A DNA stretch of 59,057 bases from the NCBI GenBank assembly GCA_944386685.1, contig CALXCA010000010.1:1-59057 (forward strand), given 5' to 3'. The translations under genes and the position numbers were made by a program. Source of the stretch: an uncultured Clostridia bacterium. Lineage in GTDB: Bacteria > Bacillota > Clostridia > TANB77 > CAG-508. Positions 19,828-29,914 of this stretch are shown here, piece after piece; position 1 is the first letter of the stretch; every line of letters begins with the position of its first letter. Under the pieces are notes generated by a model that worked only from the letters and a program-made list of their open reading frames with translations, was not told the origin of the DNA and made no database searches.

Positions 19828-20709
19828 ATGGAAATACCACAATTTTTAAAGGAAAAAATAGAAAAAGAATATGGATTAGAAATTTTAAATAAAATCGAAA
19901 CAGGACTTATTGAAGAAAAACCAGTTACATTAAGAGTAAATACAATAAAATCAAATGCAGAAAAAGTAAAAATAGAACTAGAAAAAAATAATATTGAATA
20001 TGAAATTGTAGAATGGAACAAATCAGCATTTATAATAAAAAATGTAAAAGAGGACGAAATTAGAAAATTAGATATATATAATAATGGAGAAATATATTTA
20101 CAAAGCTTATCATCTATGATACCAGCAATTATAATAGACCCAAAAGAAAGAGAAAATATATTGGACATGACAGCAGCACCGGGAGGAAAAACAAGCCAAA
20201 TGGCTGCAATTGCAAATAATAAAGTATTTTTAACTGCATGTGAAAAAAATAAGATAAGATTAGATAGATTGCAATATAATATGCAAAAACAAGGGGTTAA
20301 AAATATAAATATAATGCAAGAAGATTCTAGAAAATTAAGTAATTATTTTTCTTTTGATAAAATTTTACTTGATGCACCTTGTAGTGGAAGTGGAACAGAA
20401 AATGTTTTCAATTCTAATTTTACAGAAGAATTAATAAAAAGATCTTGTAAAACACAAGAAGAATTATTAATAAAAGCATTATCAATATTAAAACATGGTG
20501 GAGAAATGGTTTATTCGACATGTTCAATATTAAAAGAAGAAAATGAAGAAATACTAAATAAAGTTCTAAAAAAGTTTAAAGCACAAATTGTTCCTATTCA
20601 AATTCCTAAAGAGATACCAGTTTTGCCAACTTCTATTGATGGAGTTGCAACAATATGTCCAACAAAATTATATGAAGGCTTTTTTGTGGCAAAAATTTTA
20701 CTTGCTTAA
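19828..20709 (+). CDS. NOL1/NOP2/Sun-type RNA m5C methyltransferase (short form)
   Basis: A SAM-dependent 5-methylcytosine RNA methyltransferase of 293 aa. The SAM-binding motif is MTAAPGGKTSQMA; motif IV is LLDAPCSGSGT, and the second catalytic cysteine is in VYSTCSILKEENE. It has the N1 domain (LRVNTIKSN) but lacks both the NusB-like domain of RsmB and the C-terminal PUA-like extension of RsmF, so the rRNA/tRNA target is uncertain. I prefer ATG 19828 because AAGGA directly abuts the upstream ATG (19816). The gene is framed by two family A palindromes (copies vi and vii). Confidence 0.87.
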   Translation: MEIPQFLKEKIEKEYGLEILNKIETGLIEEKPVTLRVNTIKSNAEKVKIELEKNNIEYEIVEWNKSAFIIKNVKEDEIRKLDIYNNGEIYLQSLSSMIPAIIIDPKERENILDMTAAPGGKTSQMAAIANNKVFLTACEKNKIRLDRLQYNMQKQGVKNINIMQEDSRKLSNYFSFDKILLDAPCSGSGTENVFNSNFTEELIKRSCKTQEELLIKALSILKHGGEMVYSTCSILKEENEEILNKVLKKFKAQIVPIQIPKEIPVLPTSIDGVATICPTKLYEGFFVAKILLA

Positions 20710-20716
20710 AAGTATG

Positions 20717-20930
20717 TCCAATAAATGGTTATATATTAATATTTTATAAATTTTTCGATTCATTACAATATTTAAGAATTTGTAACATAATTTATTGAGC
20801 CTCTTTCACTCCGACCCTCTCGTAAACTCGAGTACCGTGAACATCCCTCAATAAATTATATAACAAATTCTAAAATATTTTCAATCATATTCAAAATTTA
20901 TTCAATATTAATATATAACCATTTATTGGA
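20717..20930 (+). repeat. Family A palindromic element, copy vii (with core)
   Basis: A 214-bp element starting eight bases after the methyltransferase stop. Outer arms TCCAATAAATGGTTATATAT / ATATATAACCATTTATTGGA are perfectly complementary. Core at 20797-20850, closed by TTATTGAG / CTCAATAA and near-identical to copies iii and iv. Left box ATAAATTTTTCGATTCATTA, right box CATATTCAAAATTTA. It probably also serves as the end of the methyltransferase transcript. Confidence 0.88.
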
Positions 20931-20967
20931 TAAAGTTTAGAAGAGTATTAAAAAAATTTAAAAATAT

Positions 20968-20994
20968 TTAGCAAAAATACTTGACAAGTGCTAA
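20968..20994 (+). promoter_or_regulatory. Degenerate CIRCE-like operator overlapping the -35
   Basis: TTAGCAAAA-N9-AAGTGCTAA, exactly 27 bp like CIRCE (TTAGCACTC-N9-GAGTGCTAA). The right half-site matches 8/9 and the left 6/9. It covers the -35 hexamer of the hrcA promoter and lies 54 bp upstream of the better operator. Confidence 0.5.
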
Positions 20995-21009
20995 AAAATA
21001 TTATATTAT
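20981..21009 (+). promoter_or_regulatory. Sigma-A promoter of the hrcA-grpE-dnaK-dnaJ operon
   Basis: TTGACA (20981-20986), 17-bp spacer, TATTAT (21004-21009). The predicted start of transcription near 21016 is immediately upstream of the CIRCE operator, giving a 5' leader of about 140 nt. Confidence 0.75.
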
Positions 21010-21021
21010 TATATACGTAAA

Positions 21022-21048
21022 TTAGCAAACAAGTAAAAAGAGTGCTAA
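21022..21048 (+). promoter_or_regulatory. CIRCE operator (HrcA binding site)
   Basis: TTAGCAAAC-N9-GAGTGCTAA. The right half is a perfect match to CIRCE and the left matches 7/9. It sits in the transcribed leader just after the promoter, the standard place for HrcA autorepression of the heat-shock operon. Confidence 0.85.
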
Positions 21049-21157
21049 TGTAAAGTAAAAATATTAATTTATTGTATAATATAATAAACAATAAAAGTAA
21101 AAAAGTATTTAATACAATAAAATTGCAATTTCCAAAAAGAAAAGAGGAGGAGAGAAA

Positions 21158-22192
21158 TTGCTAGATGAAAGAAAAAAAAGAGTATTACAAGCCATAGTAG
21201 AAGAATATATAAAAACTGCAGAACCAGTAAGTTCTAATGCAATAATGAATTTAGAAGGCTTAGAATACAGTAGTGCCACAATAAGAAACGAAATGGCAGA
21301 ATTAGAAAAACTAGGATATATAGAAAAAACACATATATCATCAGGAAGAGTACCATCAGAAAAAGGATATAGGTTTTATGTAGACGAATTATTAGAAGAT
21401 GATAAAATAACAGTAGACGAAATAGAATATATAAGTAATAAGCTAGAAACAAAAGTAAACGAATTAGAAGATTTAACACAAATAGCATCTAGCACTATTT
21501 CAGAAGTAACACATTACACAACGGTATCAATTGGACCAAACACAGATGTACAAAAAATAGAAAGTATAAAATTTGTATTATTACATCCAAGAATGATGAT
21601 GGCAGTAATATTAACAGATAATGGTCTAGTAAAAGAAACAATTATTAAATTCGATGAAGACATAACAGAAAATCAAGTAAATACATTAAACTATATGTTT
21701 AACAACAAACTAAAAGGAGAACCAATAACAAAAATAGACAAACCTCTTGAAAAGTATTTGGTAGATGAAATGAGGTATAGTGTTAATCTAATCAAACCAA
21801 TAATAGAGCAAATGAAAAAAGTTGTAGAAGAAGAAAGAGTGCACTTAGAAGGAGCAAAACAATTATTTGAGCTACCAGAATTTAATAGTTTAGAAGTAGC
21901 TAAAAATTTTGTAAACATAATAGATGAAAAAGAACTCATGGCAGATATGCTAAATAATGGATATGCAAAAGACATAAATGTATATATTGGAGAAGAAAAT
22001 GAAAAAGAAGAATTAAAAGACTTTAGTATAGTAACATTTAAACACAGAATAGGAAATAAAGATTTGGGAACAATTGGAATAATAGGACCAAAAAGAATGG
22101 ACTATTCAAAAGTAATATCTGTTATGAAATATATAAGTAAAAAGCTAAATAATAATTTAGACAACAATTCAAAAGATGAAGATGAAAAATAG
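21158..22192 (+). CDS. hrcA: Heat-inducible transcriptional repressor HrcA
   Basis: The 344-aa repressor of class I heat-shock genes; it binds CIRCE and is kept active by GroEL. The N-terminal winged helix is clear (LDERKKRVLQAIVEEYI, GLEYSSATIRNEMAELEKLGYI, HISSGRVPSEKGYRFYVDEL), followed by the GAF-like and insertion domains and the C-terminal IGIIGPKRMDYSKVI motif. Translation starts at TTG 21158, seven bases after GAGGAGG. It is the first gene of the operon and is autoregulated through the operators upstream. Confidence 0.96.
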   Translation: MLDERKKRVLQAIVEEYIKTAEPVSSNAIMNLEGLEYSSATIRNEMAELEKLGYIEKTHISSGRVPSEKGYRFYVDELLEDDKITVDEIEYISNKLETKVNELEDLTQIASSTISEVTHYTTVSIGPNTDVQKIESIKFVLLHPRMMMAVILTDNGLVKETIIKFDEDITENQVNTLNYMFNNKLKGEPITKIDKPLEKYLVDEMRYSVNLIKPIIEQMKKVVEEERVHLEGAKQLFELPEFNSLEVAKNFVNIIDEKELMADMLNNGYAKDINVYIGEENEKEELKDFSIVTFKHRIGNKDLGTIGIIGPKRMDYSKVISVMKYISKKLNNNLDNNSKDEDEK

Positions 22193-22208
22193 AAAGAAGG
22201 TCGAGAAA

Positions 22209-22766
22209 ATGGAAGAAGAAAAAAAGAACGAAAAAGTAGAAGCAAATTTAAATACACAACAACCAACAGAAGAAAATAAAGATAATAATAATAAAGAAAA
22301 AACACAAGAAAAAAAACCAGAAGGAGATTATATAATAGACCCAAAACAACATGAACTAGACGAATTAAATGACAGATATAAAAGAGTATTAGCAGAATTT
22401 GAAAATTTCAAAAAAAGAAGTGGAAAAGAAAGAGAAACATTATATAATTCTATATTAGGAGACATTGTAGGTGTTTTTTTACCAATTGTAGACAATTTAG
22501 AAAATGCAGTAAAAGCAGAAACACAAGATGCAGAATACAAAAAAGGAGTAGAACTTGTACTTAAACAATTTAAAGATATACTTAAAACTAAAGGAGTAGA
22601 AGAAATTGAAAGTATAGGAAAAACATTTGACCCAAGCCAACATGAAGCAGTAAGCAGTATTCAAGACCCATCAAAAGGAACACAAGAAATAGTACAAGAA
22701 TATAGAAAAGGTTACAAAATTGGGTCAAAAGTAATAAGACACTCAATGGTAGTTGTAGCAAACTAA
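22209..22766 (+). CDS. grpE: Nucleotide exchange factor GrpE
   Basis: The ADP/ATP exchange factor of DnaK. From ATG 22209 the product is 185 aa: an acidic/lysine-rich disordered head (about residues 1-45), a long dimerisation helix (ELDELNDRYKRVLAEFENFKKRS) and a beta-wing domain (GKTFDPSQHEAVSSI, ... YKIGSKVIRHSMVVVAN). The longer in-frame ATG at 22176 would overlap hrcA and lacks a ribosome-binding site; AGAAGG lies before 22209. It begins 16 bp after hrcA. Confidence 0.93.
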   Translation: MEEEKKNEKVEANLNTQQPTEENKDNNNKEKTQEKKPEGDYIIDPKQHELDELNDRYKRVLAEFENFKKRSGKERETLYNSILGDIVGVFLPIVDNLENAVKAETQDAEYKKGVELVLKQFKDILKTKGVEEIESIGKTFDPSQHEAVSSIQDPSKGTQEIVQEYRKGYKIGSKVIRHSMVVVAN

Positions 22767-22840
22767 AAAATGTTATTAATTTTAAAATAGTTACTCAAAA
22801 AAGTAACTAAAAAATTTAAATATATAAAATAGGGGCTTAA

Positions 22841-24715
<1,875 letters not shown>

Positions 24716-24791
24716 AATTGTAAAATCATTTAATTAAAATCTTTTATTGAATAATATAAAATGATTTTTACTATATAATTAAGAAAACAAA

Positions 24792-24812
24792 GGGCGAGTT
24801 TGATACTCGCCC
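24792..24812 (+). promoter_or_regulatory. GC-rich hairpin between dnaK and dnaJ
   Basis: GGGCGAGT-TTGAT-ACTCGCCC, a perfect 8-bp stem unusually GC-rich for this DNA, followed by AATTTATG rather than a T-run, 27 bp before the dnaJ start. It is more likely an RNA-processing or stability element that lowers dnaJ relative to dnaK than a full terminator (inference). Confidence 0.55.
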
Positions 24813-24839
24813 AATTTATGAAAAAAGGAGTAAAAAAAT

Positions 24840-26024
24840 ATGGCAAGCAAAAGGGATTATTATGAAGTCTTAGGTGTTTCTAAAACAGCTACAGACGAAG
24901 AAATAAAAAAGGCATATAGAAAACTAGCAAAAAAATATCACCCAGATGCTAATCCAGATAATAAAGAAGAGGCAGAAGCAAAATTTAAAGAAGTAAATGA
25001 AGCATATGAAACATTATCAGATCCACAAAAAAGAAAAGCATATGATCAATTTGGACCAGATGGTCCACAAGGATTTGGTGGATTTGGAGGTTCAGGCTCA
25101 GGTCCATTTGGTAGTGGATTTGGAAACGGAGGATATTATTCATATACATCTTCAGGATTTGATGGATTTTCTGATTTTGGAGATTTAGGTGATATCTTTT
25201 CTTCATTTTTTGGAGGAGGGGCAAGAACAAGTTCTAGAACTCAAACAAAAGGCCCTCGTAAAGGTGCAGATTTAAATTTAAGTATGGATATCACATTTGA
25301 AGAGGCATTTTTAGGAGTAGAAAAAGAAATATTAATTACAAGACCTGAAACATGTTCTATTTGTCATGGAACTGGTGCTAGACCAGGAACATCTGTAACT
25401 AAATGTTCTGTATGTAATGGTACAGGAACAGTTAGACAGGTACAAAATACAATTTTAGGACAAATACAAACTACAAGAACTTGTACAAATTGTCATGGAA
25501 CTGGAGAAGTAATAAAAGAGGTATGTGACAATTGTAAAGGAAAAGGAACTGTAAGAAAACAAGCAAGAATAAAAGTAAAAATTCCAGCTGGTATAGATGA
25601 TAATCAAACAGTAGTATTAAGAGGAGAAGGAGAACCAGGAGAAAAAGGTGGAGCAAAAGGAGATTTATACATAACTGTTAGAATAAAAAAGAGTAGCATA
25701 TTTACAAGAGATGGTAATACAGTTATGTGTGAAGTTCCTATTACCATAACACAAGCAACTCTTGGAGCAAGACTAAAAATACCAATGGTAGATGGAAGTG
25801 TTGAAGAATATGACATTCCAGAAGGAACACAAACAGGAACTAAATTTACAATTAGAGATAGAGGATTTAAATCAATAAATTCATCATCAAAAGGAAACTT
25901 TGTATTTACAGTTTTAGTTCAAACTCCAAAAAGACTAACAAGGGAACAAAGAGATTTATTAGAGAAATTAGCTGTTACAATGAATGAACAGCCACCAATA
26001 AAGAAAAAAGGAATATTTGGATAA
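24840..26024 (+). CDS. dnaJ: Hsp40 co-chaperone DnaJ
   Basis: A 394-aa type I J-protein. The J domain (residues ~5-70) has the HPD motif in KYHPDANP. A Gly/Phe-rich linker (~75-135) is followed by four zinc-binding repeats ([32 protein letters not shown]) and the client-binding C-terminal domains. The start follows AAAAAAGGAG. It is the last heat-shock gene; the patatin gene overlaps or abuts its 3' end. Confidence 0.98.
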   Translation: MASKRDYYEVLGVSKTATDEEIKKAYRKLAKKYHPDANPDNKEEAEAKFKEVNEAYETLSDPQKRKAYDQFGPDGPQGFGGFGGSGSGPFGSGFGNGGYYSYTSSGFDGFSDFGDLGDIFSSFFGGGARTSSRTQTKGPRKGADLNLSMDITFEEAFLGVEKEILITRPETCSICHGTGARPGTSVTKCSVCNGTGTVRQVQNTILGQIQTTRTCTNCHGTGEVIKEVCDNCKGKGTVRKQARIKVKIPAGIDDNQTVVLRGEGEPGEKGGAKGDLYITVRIKKSSIFTRDGNTVMCEVPITITQATLGARLKIPMVDGSVEEYDIPEGTQTGTKFTIRDRGFKSINSSSKGNFVFTVLVQTPKRLTREQRDLLEKLAVTMNEQPPIKKKGIFG

Positions 26025-27186
26025 AATGAAAGATGAAAAAGAATATGGATTAGTTTTAGCAGGTGGAGGAACTAGAGGAGCATATCAAGTAGGTGCATGG
26101 AAAGCACTTCAAGAATTAAATATAAAAATAAAAGGAATAGTGGGAGCTTCAATTGGTGCATTAAATGGAGCTCTCTTTTTACAAAATGATTATGCCATGG
26201 TTTCTAAAATGTATGAAACAATTAAAATAAATAATGTAATGAAAATTAGTGGAGTAGATGGAAATAAAAATATATTTGATTTATCAAATATATTCAATTT
26301 AGCATCAAATTATAGAAAGCAAAATGGAATAGATAATACACCATTAAGGAAAATGATAGAAAAATACATAGATATGGACAAATTATATAATTCATCAATA
26401 GACTTTGGTTTGGTTACATATTCAGTAAAAAGTAGACAACCATTACAAAAATTTAAAAATGAGATTGCCAAAGAGGAGATGGTAAATTATCTATTAGCAA
26501 GTTCATGTTTCCCAATTTTTAAACCTCAAATTATAAATAATGAAGAATATTATGATGGAGGTTTATATGATAGTGCACCAACAAATATGTTAATAGACAA
26601 AGGATATAAAAACATTATTTTAGTAGATATAGCAGGTGTTGGGCTAAGTAGAAAACTATCAACAAATAAAGGAATATATTTAAAAATTATTAGACCCTCA
26701 GAAGATTTAGGAGGAACATTTGAATTTAATCATACCAGAATAGTAAATAACATAAAATTAGGGTATTTAGACACCATGAGAGCATTTAACAAATTACAAG
26801 GGCATATATATTATTTTAAAAATGAAGAATTTCAAAAAATGCTTGAAGTATTTAATTTAGAAACAATATATGGGTTAGAATATGCAGCACAAATATATAA
26901 TATGTATAAATATAGAGAATATACATTTGAAGAATTTATAAATGAATTATATAAAAGACATAGAGATGCAGAAAGAAGATATAACAAAATTAAAAATAAT
27001 AATTATATGTTAAAAATAGGAAAACAATTAAAAATATTATTTGAAAAAGGTTTGGGAATATGCATAGTAAATGATTTATATATGGACAGACCTGCCTCAA
27101 AATTATCGAATTATTTGCTAAACTTTGTAAAGGACTATAGATTAGCTGCAAAATCACTAATTGAATTAAAAAACTATATTAATTAA
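26017..27186 (+). CDS. Patatin-like phospholipase
   Basis: A 389-aa lipid acyl hydrolase of the patatin family. It has the oxyanion loop [11 protein letters not shown] (residues ~16-26), the nucleophile serine in GASIGALNG (~43) and the catalytic aspartate in YDGGLYD (~179). The start is ambiguous. TTG 26017 lies five bases after AAAGG and overlaps dnaJ by 8 bp; ATG 26026 begins just after the dnaJ stop but with a 14-base gap to that site. Either way it is cotranscribed with dnaJ and so may be heat-inducible. The substrate is unknown. Confidence 0.88.
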   Translation: MDKMKDEKEYGLVLAGGGTRGAYQVGAWKALQELNIKIKGIVGASIGALNGALFLQNDYAMVSKMYETIKINNVMKISGVDGNKNIFDLSNIFNLASNYRKQNGIDNTPLRKMIEKYIDMDKLYNSSIDFGLVTYSVKSRQPLQKFKNEIAKEEMVNYLLASSCFPIFKPQIINNEEYYDGGLYDSAPTNMLIDKGYKNIILVDIAGVGLSRKLSTNKGIYLKIIRPSEDLGGTFEFNHTRIVNNIKLGYLDTMRAFNKLQGHIYYFKNEEFQKMLEVFNLETIYGLEYAAQIYNMYKYREYTFEEFINELYKRHRDAERRYNKIKNNNYMLKIGKQLKILFEKGLGICIVNDLYMDRPASKLSNYLLNFVKDYRLAAKSLIELKNYIN

Positions 27187-27189
27187 TTT

Positions 27190-27228
27190 GGGGTCGGTCC
27201 CTTTTTGTGTTGGTGTCGGTCCTTTTTT
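27190..27228 (+). repeat. Family B half-unit pair (GGGTCGGTCC-T tract)
   Basis: Two tandem units, GGGGTCGGTCCCTTTTT and TGGTGTCGGTCCTTTTTT, four bases after the patatin stop. The same double unit forms part of each arm of the large palindrome at 52422-52756. Here there is no opposing arm, so it is a single-sided relic or a source unit. Confidence 0.6.
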
Positions 27229-27243
27229 AGAAAAAATTGAAAA

Positions 27244-27326
27244 AAGTATGGAAAAAATATAGATTAATAGTAAAATATATATCATTAGTTGAAATAGTTA
27301 AATAACTAATGTAGAAAAAATTACAT
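27244..27326 (+). repeat. Duplicated leader of the yccF pseudogene
   Basis: About 83 bp nearly identical to 33303-33388 upstream of the intact yccF. Both contain the inverted repeat CATTAGTT / AACTAATG (27283-27290 and 27304-27311), then TGTAGAAAAAATTACAT. This shows that the locus was duplicated with its regulatory region. Confidence 0.75.
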
Positions 27327-27331
27327 AAAAA

Positions 27332-27466
27332 TTACTATTGGCAATAGAAAATTTTGTTATTGGATGCATTTGGAGCATTACTATAATTGGGATTCCATTT
27401 GGATTGCAATTCTTTAAAATTGCAAAACTAGCTCTTGCTCCTTTTGGTGCAGATATAAGAAGTTAA
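27332..27466 (+). pseudogene. Truncated yccF-family pseudogene
   Basis: The frame ending at 27466 reads LAIENFVIGCIWSITIIGIP and then FGLQFFKIAKLALAPFGADIRS. This is the last ~42 residues of the YccF protein at 33484-33843 (AIENFVIGCIWCITFIGIP in that copy). The first ~75 codons are missing: the duplicated leader jumps straight into the 3' part of the gene. There is no ribosome-binding site or good start codon. The downstream hairpin is also duplicated (27504-27534). I read this as an internally deleted duplicate. Confidence 0.8.
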
Positions 27467-27503
27467 AAATGTTTCAATTTTATATAGTGTTTTTGTGTAA
27501 TTT

Positions 27504-27534
27504 AAAGAGAGAGTAGCAATGCTATTCTCTCTTT
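27504..27534 (+). terminator. Hairpin after the yccF pseudogene
   Basis: AAAGAGAGAGTAGC-AAT-GCTATTCTCTCTTT, a 14-bp stem with one G-U pair. The same hairpin follows the intact yccF at 33908-33931. Only AAATATT follows, so termination strength is uncertain. Confidence 0.55.
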
Positions 27535-27557
27535 AAATATTGAAAATGAAAAAATAC

Positions 27558-27585
27558 TTGAAAATATTGTATTATTTGGTAAAAT
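27558..27585 (+). promoter_or_regulatory. Putative promoter for the ABC fusion pair
   Basis: TTGAAA (27558-27563), 16-bp spacer, TAAAAT (27580-27585). It would give a leader of about 110 nt to the ATG at 27704. The rest of 27586-27703 is featureless A+T. Confidence 0.4.
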
Positions 27586-27703
27586 ATTAATGATAAGAAA
27601 AATAATAAATCTAAAAAAAAAGAATATTTTAAAGTTTAATTAATAATACAATAAAAAATATATAATAACTAATAAATAACTTTGAAAAAAAGGGGAAACA
27701 CAA

Positions 27704-29911
27704 ATGCTAAAATTAGAAAATGTATCAAAAATTTATTATAACAATGGAATAATAGCAACAGGATTTTCAAAAATTAATTTGGAATTAAATTTAGGAGAAT
27801 TTGTTATAATAACTGGAGAATCAGGAAGTGGAAAAAGCACTTTATTAAATGTACTATCTGGTCTAGACAGTTATGAAGAAGGAGAGATGTACATAAATGG
27901 AAAAGAGACAAGTCATTATACAGAAAAAGACTTAGAACAATATAGAAAAAAATATATAGCAAACATTTTCCAAAACTTCAATTTAATAAATAGTTATACA
28001 GTATATCAAAACATAGAATTAGTATTGCTTTTAAGTGGATATAAAAAGCGACAAGTAAAAAAAAGAATATTAAATATTATAGAACAAGTAGGATTAACAA
28101 AATTTATAAATACAAAAGTTTCAAAACTGTCTGGAGGTCAAAAGCAAAGAGTAGCAATTGCAAGAGCTATAGTTAAAGACACACCAATAATTGTTGCAGA
28201 TGAGCCAACAGGAAATTTAGATACAGAATCAGCAAAAGATATAATAGATATATTAAAAAAAGTATCAGAAGATAAACTTGTTATAATAGTAACACATAAT
28301 ATTGAACAATTTGAACAATATGCAACAAGAATTATAAAAATGCATGATGGAAAAATAATTGAAAATAAAGAAATTATAAAAAAAGATAAAGATAATTTAA
28401 TAATGGGAACTCGTTCAAAAAAAATAACCTTATTAAATAGATGGAGATTAGGAATTAGAAACACTTTTAATATAAAATCCAAATTTTTATTACTTTTTAT
28501 GGTATTTTTCTTTATAACATCTGCAATATTTTTAGAATATACAAGTTTTAAATTAACAGAAGCAAATGTTTCAGATGGAAGTAGTATAAATTTTCAAGAT
28601 TTATCAGAAAACAGAATATTAATAAAAAAGAAAGATAAAACATCATTTTCAGAAGAAGACTACTTAAAAATAAGTAATTTACAAAATATTGATTATATAG
28701 TAAAAAACGATTTGTTTTTAGATACACGAATTACATTATGTCGTGATTTGATAACAGGAGAATTTTGCTCATATTATGTAACAATTAATGATATAGCAAA
28801 TTATAAAGAATCAGTAGATTTAGGAAGAATGCCAGAAAAAGAAAATGAAATTATTCTACAAACAAGTAATAAAAATTATTATATTGAGTATAGAGTTAAT
28901 GAAGTATTAGAAAAAGATTTTTATATTGCTGGACAAGGAGAACAACATATTTTAGATGGAATCAAAGTTGTAGGGATAAAATTTAATGAAAACAGCAATA
29001 ATTATGATGCTAAACTATATATGAATTCAGTACAAATTGATAAATTAAGTACATATATTAATGAGGGATATAGTAAAATAAAAGTATTATTCCAAAATCA
29101 ATATTTACAAAACAAAGTTTTACCAAGTAGTAAAGTAGAAAAAGGAAAAGCTATAGTAAGTAAAGATTTAAGTGGTTTAGTACAAAATGGTAGAATAAAA
29201 GGAAAGCAAATTAATATAGAAATTAGTAATATATTTTATTCAGAAAAAAAAGAATTAATTATTGACAATACTTATGACCAAAAATCTTTTGTTAGATTAA
29301 CAGGTTATGAAACTTATAATAATTTTATTGGAGTAATATTTATAAATGCTGATGATTATAATTCTTTATTTGATAAACCACCGTATCAATCAAGTGTTTT
29401 TGTTAAAGATGTAGAAAATATAGATTCTACAATAACTGACCTTAACAATTTAGAAATAGAAACTAAAAAAGTAACAGATTTTAAAGTTGAAACTGATGAA
29501 AGTTATTACCAAATGATAAGATTTGCAAGTACTATAGTTACAGTTGTATTAATAATTTTGCTATTTTTCATATCATATTTTATAATTAAAATTATTTTAA
29601 AATCAAGAGCAATTTATTATACAACATTAAGAATGTTGGGTTCTACAAAAAAAGAAATTAGAAAAATATTAGACATAGAATTATTTATAAATTCAAATTT
29701 GGCTTATTTTACAACTTTATTAATAATCTATTTGTCAAAAAATAGTATAATTAATATCAAATATTTAACAGATTTAACTGAACATATTGGAATATTTGAA
29801 TATGTATTAATTTATATAGTGATTATATTAATGTCAAAAATACTATCAAGAAAAGTATCTAAGGACATATTCAAAAAATCAGCAATTAGTACATATAATG
29901 AGGAGGTGTAA
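27704..29911 (+). CDS. ABC exporter, ATPase-FtsX permease fusion (first of pair)
   Basis: A 735-aa MacB-like single-chain half-transporter. The N-terminal ATPase (residues ~1-225) has Walker A GESGSGKST (~40), signature LSGGQKQR (~143), Walker B IIVADEPTGNLD and the H-loop VTHN. A TM helix near 260 is followed by an extracytoplasmic domain (~280-600) and three TM helices with an FtsX-like segment (LRMLGSTKKEIRKIL). No cargo gene or two-component system is adjacent, so the substrate (antimicrobial peptide, lipid or lipoprotein) is open. The ribosome-binding site is AAAGGGG. The next gene begins 4 bp after the stop, so the two probably form a heterodimer. Confidence 0.88.
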   Translation: MLKLENVSKIYYNNGIIATGFSKINLELNLGEFVIITGESGSGKSTLLNVLSGLDSYEEGEMYINGKETSHYTEKDLEQYRKKYIANIFQNFNLINSYTVYQNIELVLLLSGYKKRQVKKRILNIIEQVGLTKFINTKVSKLSGGQKQRVAIARAIVKDTPIIVADEPTGNLDTESAKDIIDILKKVSEDKLVIIVTHNIEQFEQYATRIIKMHDGKIIENKEIIKKDKDNLIMGTRSKKITLLNRWRLGIRNTFNIKSKFLLLFMVFFFITSAIFLEYTSFKLTEANVSDGSSINFQDLSENRILIKKKDKTSFSEEDYLKISNLQNIDYIVKNDLFLDTRITLCRDLITGEFCSYYVTINDIANYKESVDLGRMPEKENEIILQTSNKNYYIEYRVNEVLEKDFYIAGQGEQHILDGIKVVGIKFNENSNNYDAKLYMNSVQIDKLSTYINEGYSKIKVLFQNQYLQNKVLPSSKVEKGKAIVSKDLSGLVQNGRIKGKQINIEISNIFYSEKKELIIDNTYDQKSFVRLTGYETYNNFIGVIFINADDYNSLFDKPPYQSSVFVKDVENIDSTITDLNNLEIETKKVTDFKVETDESYYQMIRFASTIVTVVLIILLFFISYFIIKIILKSRAIYYTTLRMLGSTKKEIRKILDIELFINSNLAYFTTLLIIYLSKNSIINIKYLTDLTEHIGIFEYVLIYIVIILMSKILSRKVSKDIFKKSAISTYNEEV

Positions 29912-29914
29912 AAG

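Noticed and set aside
22789..22808. Hairpin AGTTACT/AGTAACT as a grpE terminator
   Set aside because: It is followed by A's, not T's, and dnaK belongs to the same operon.
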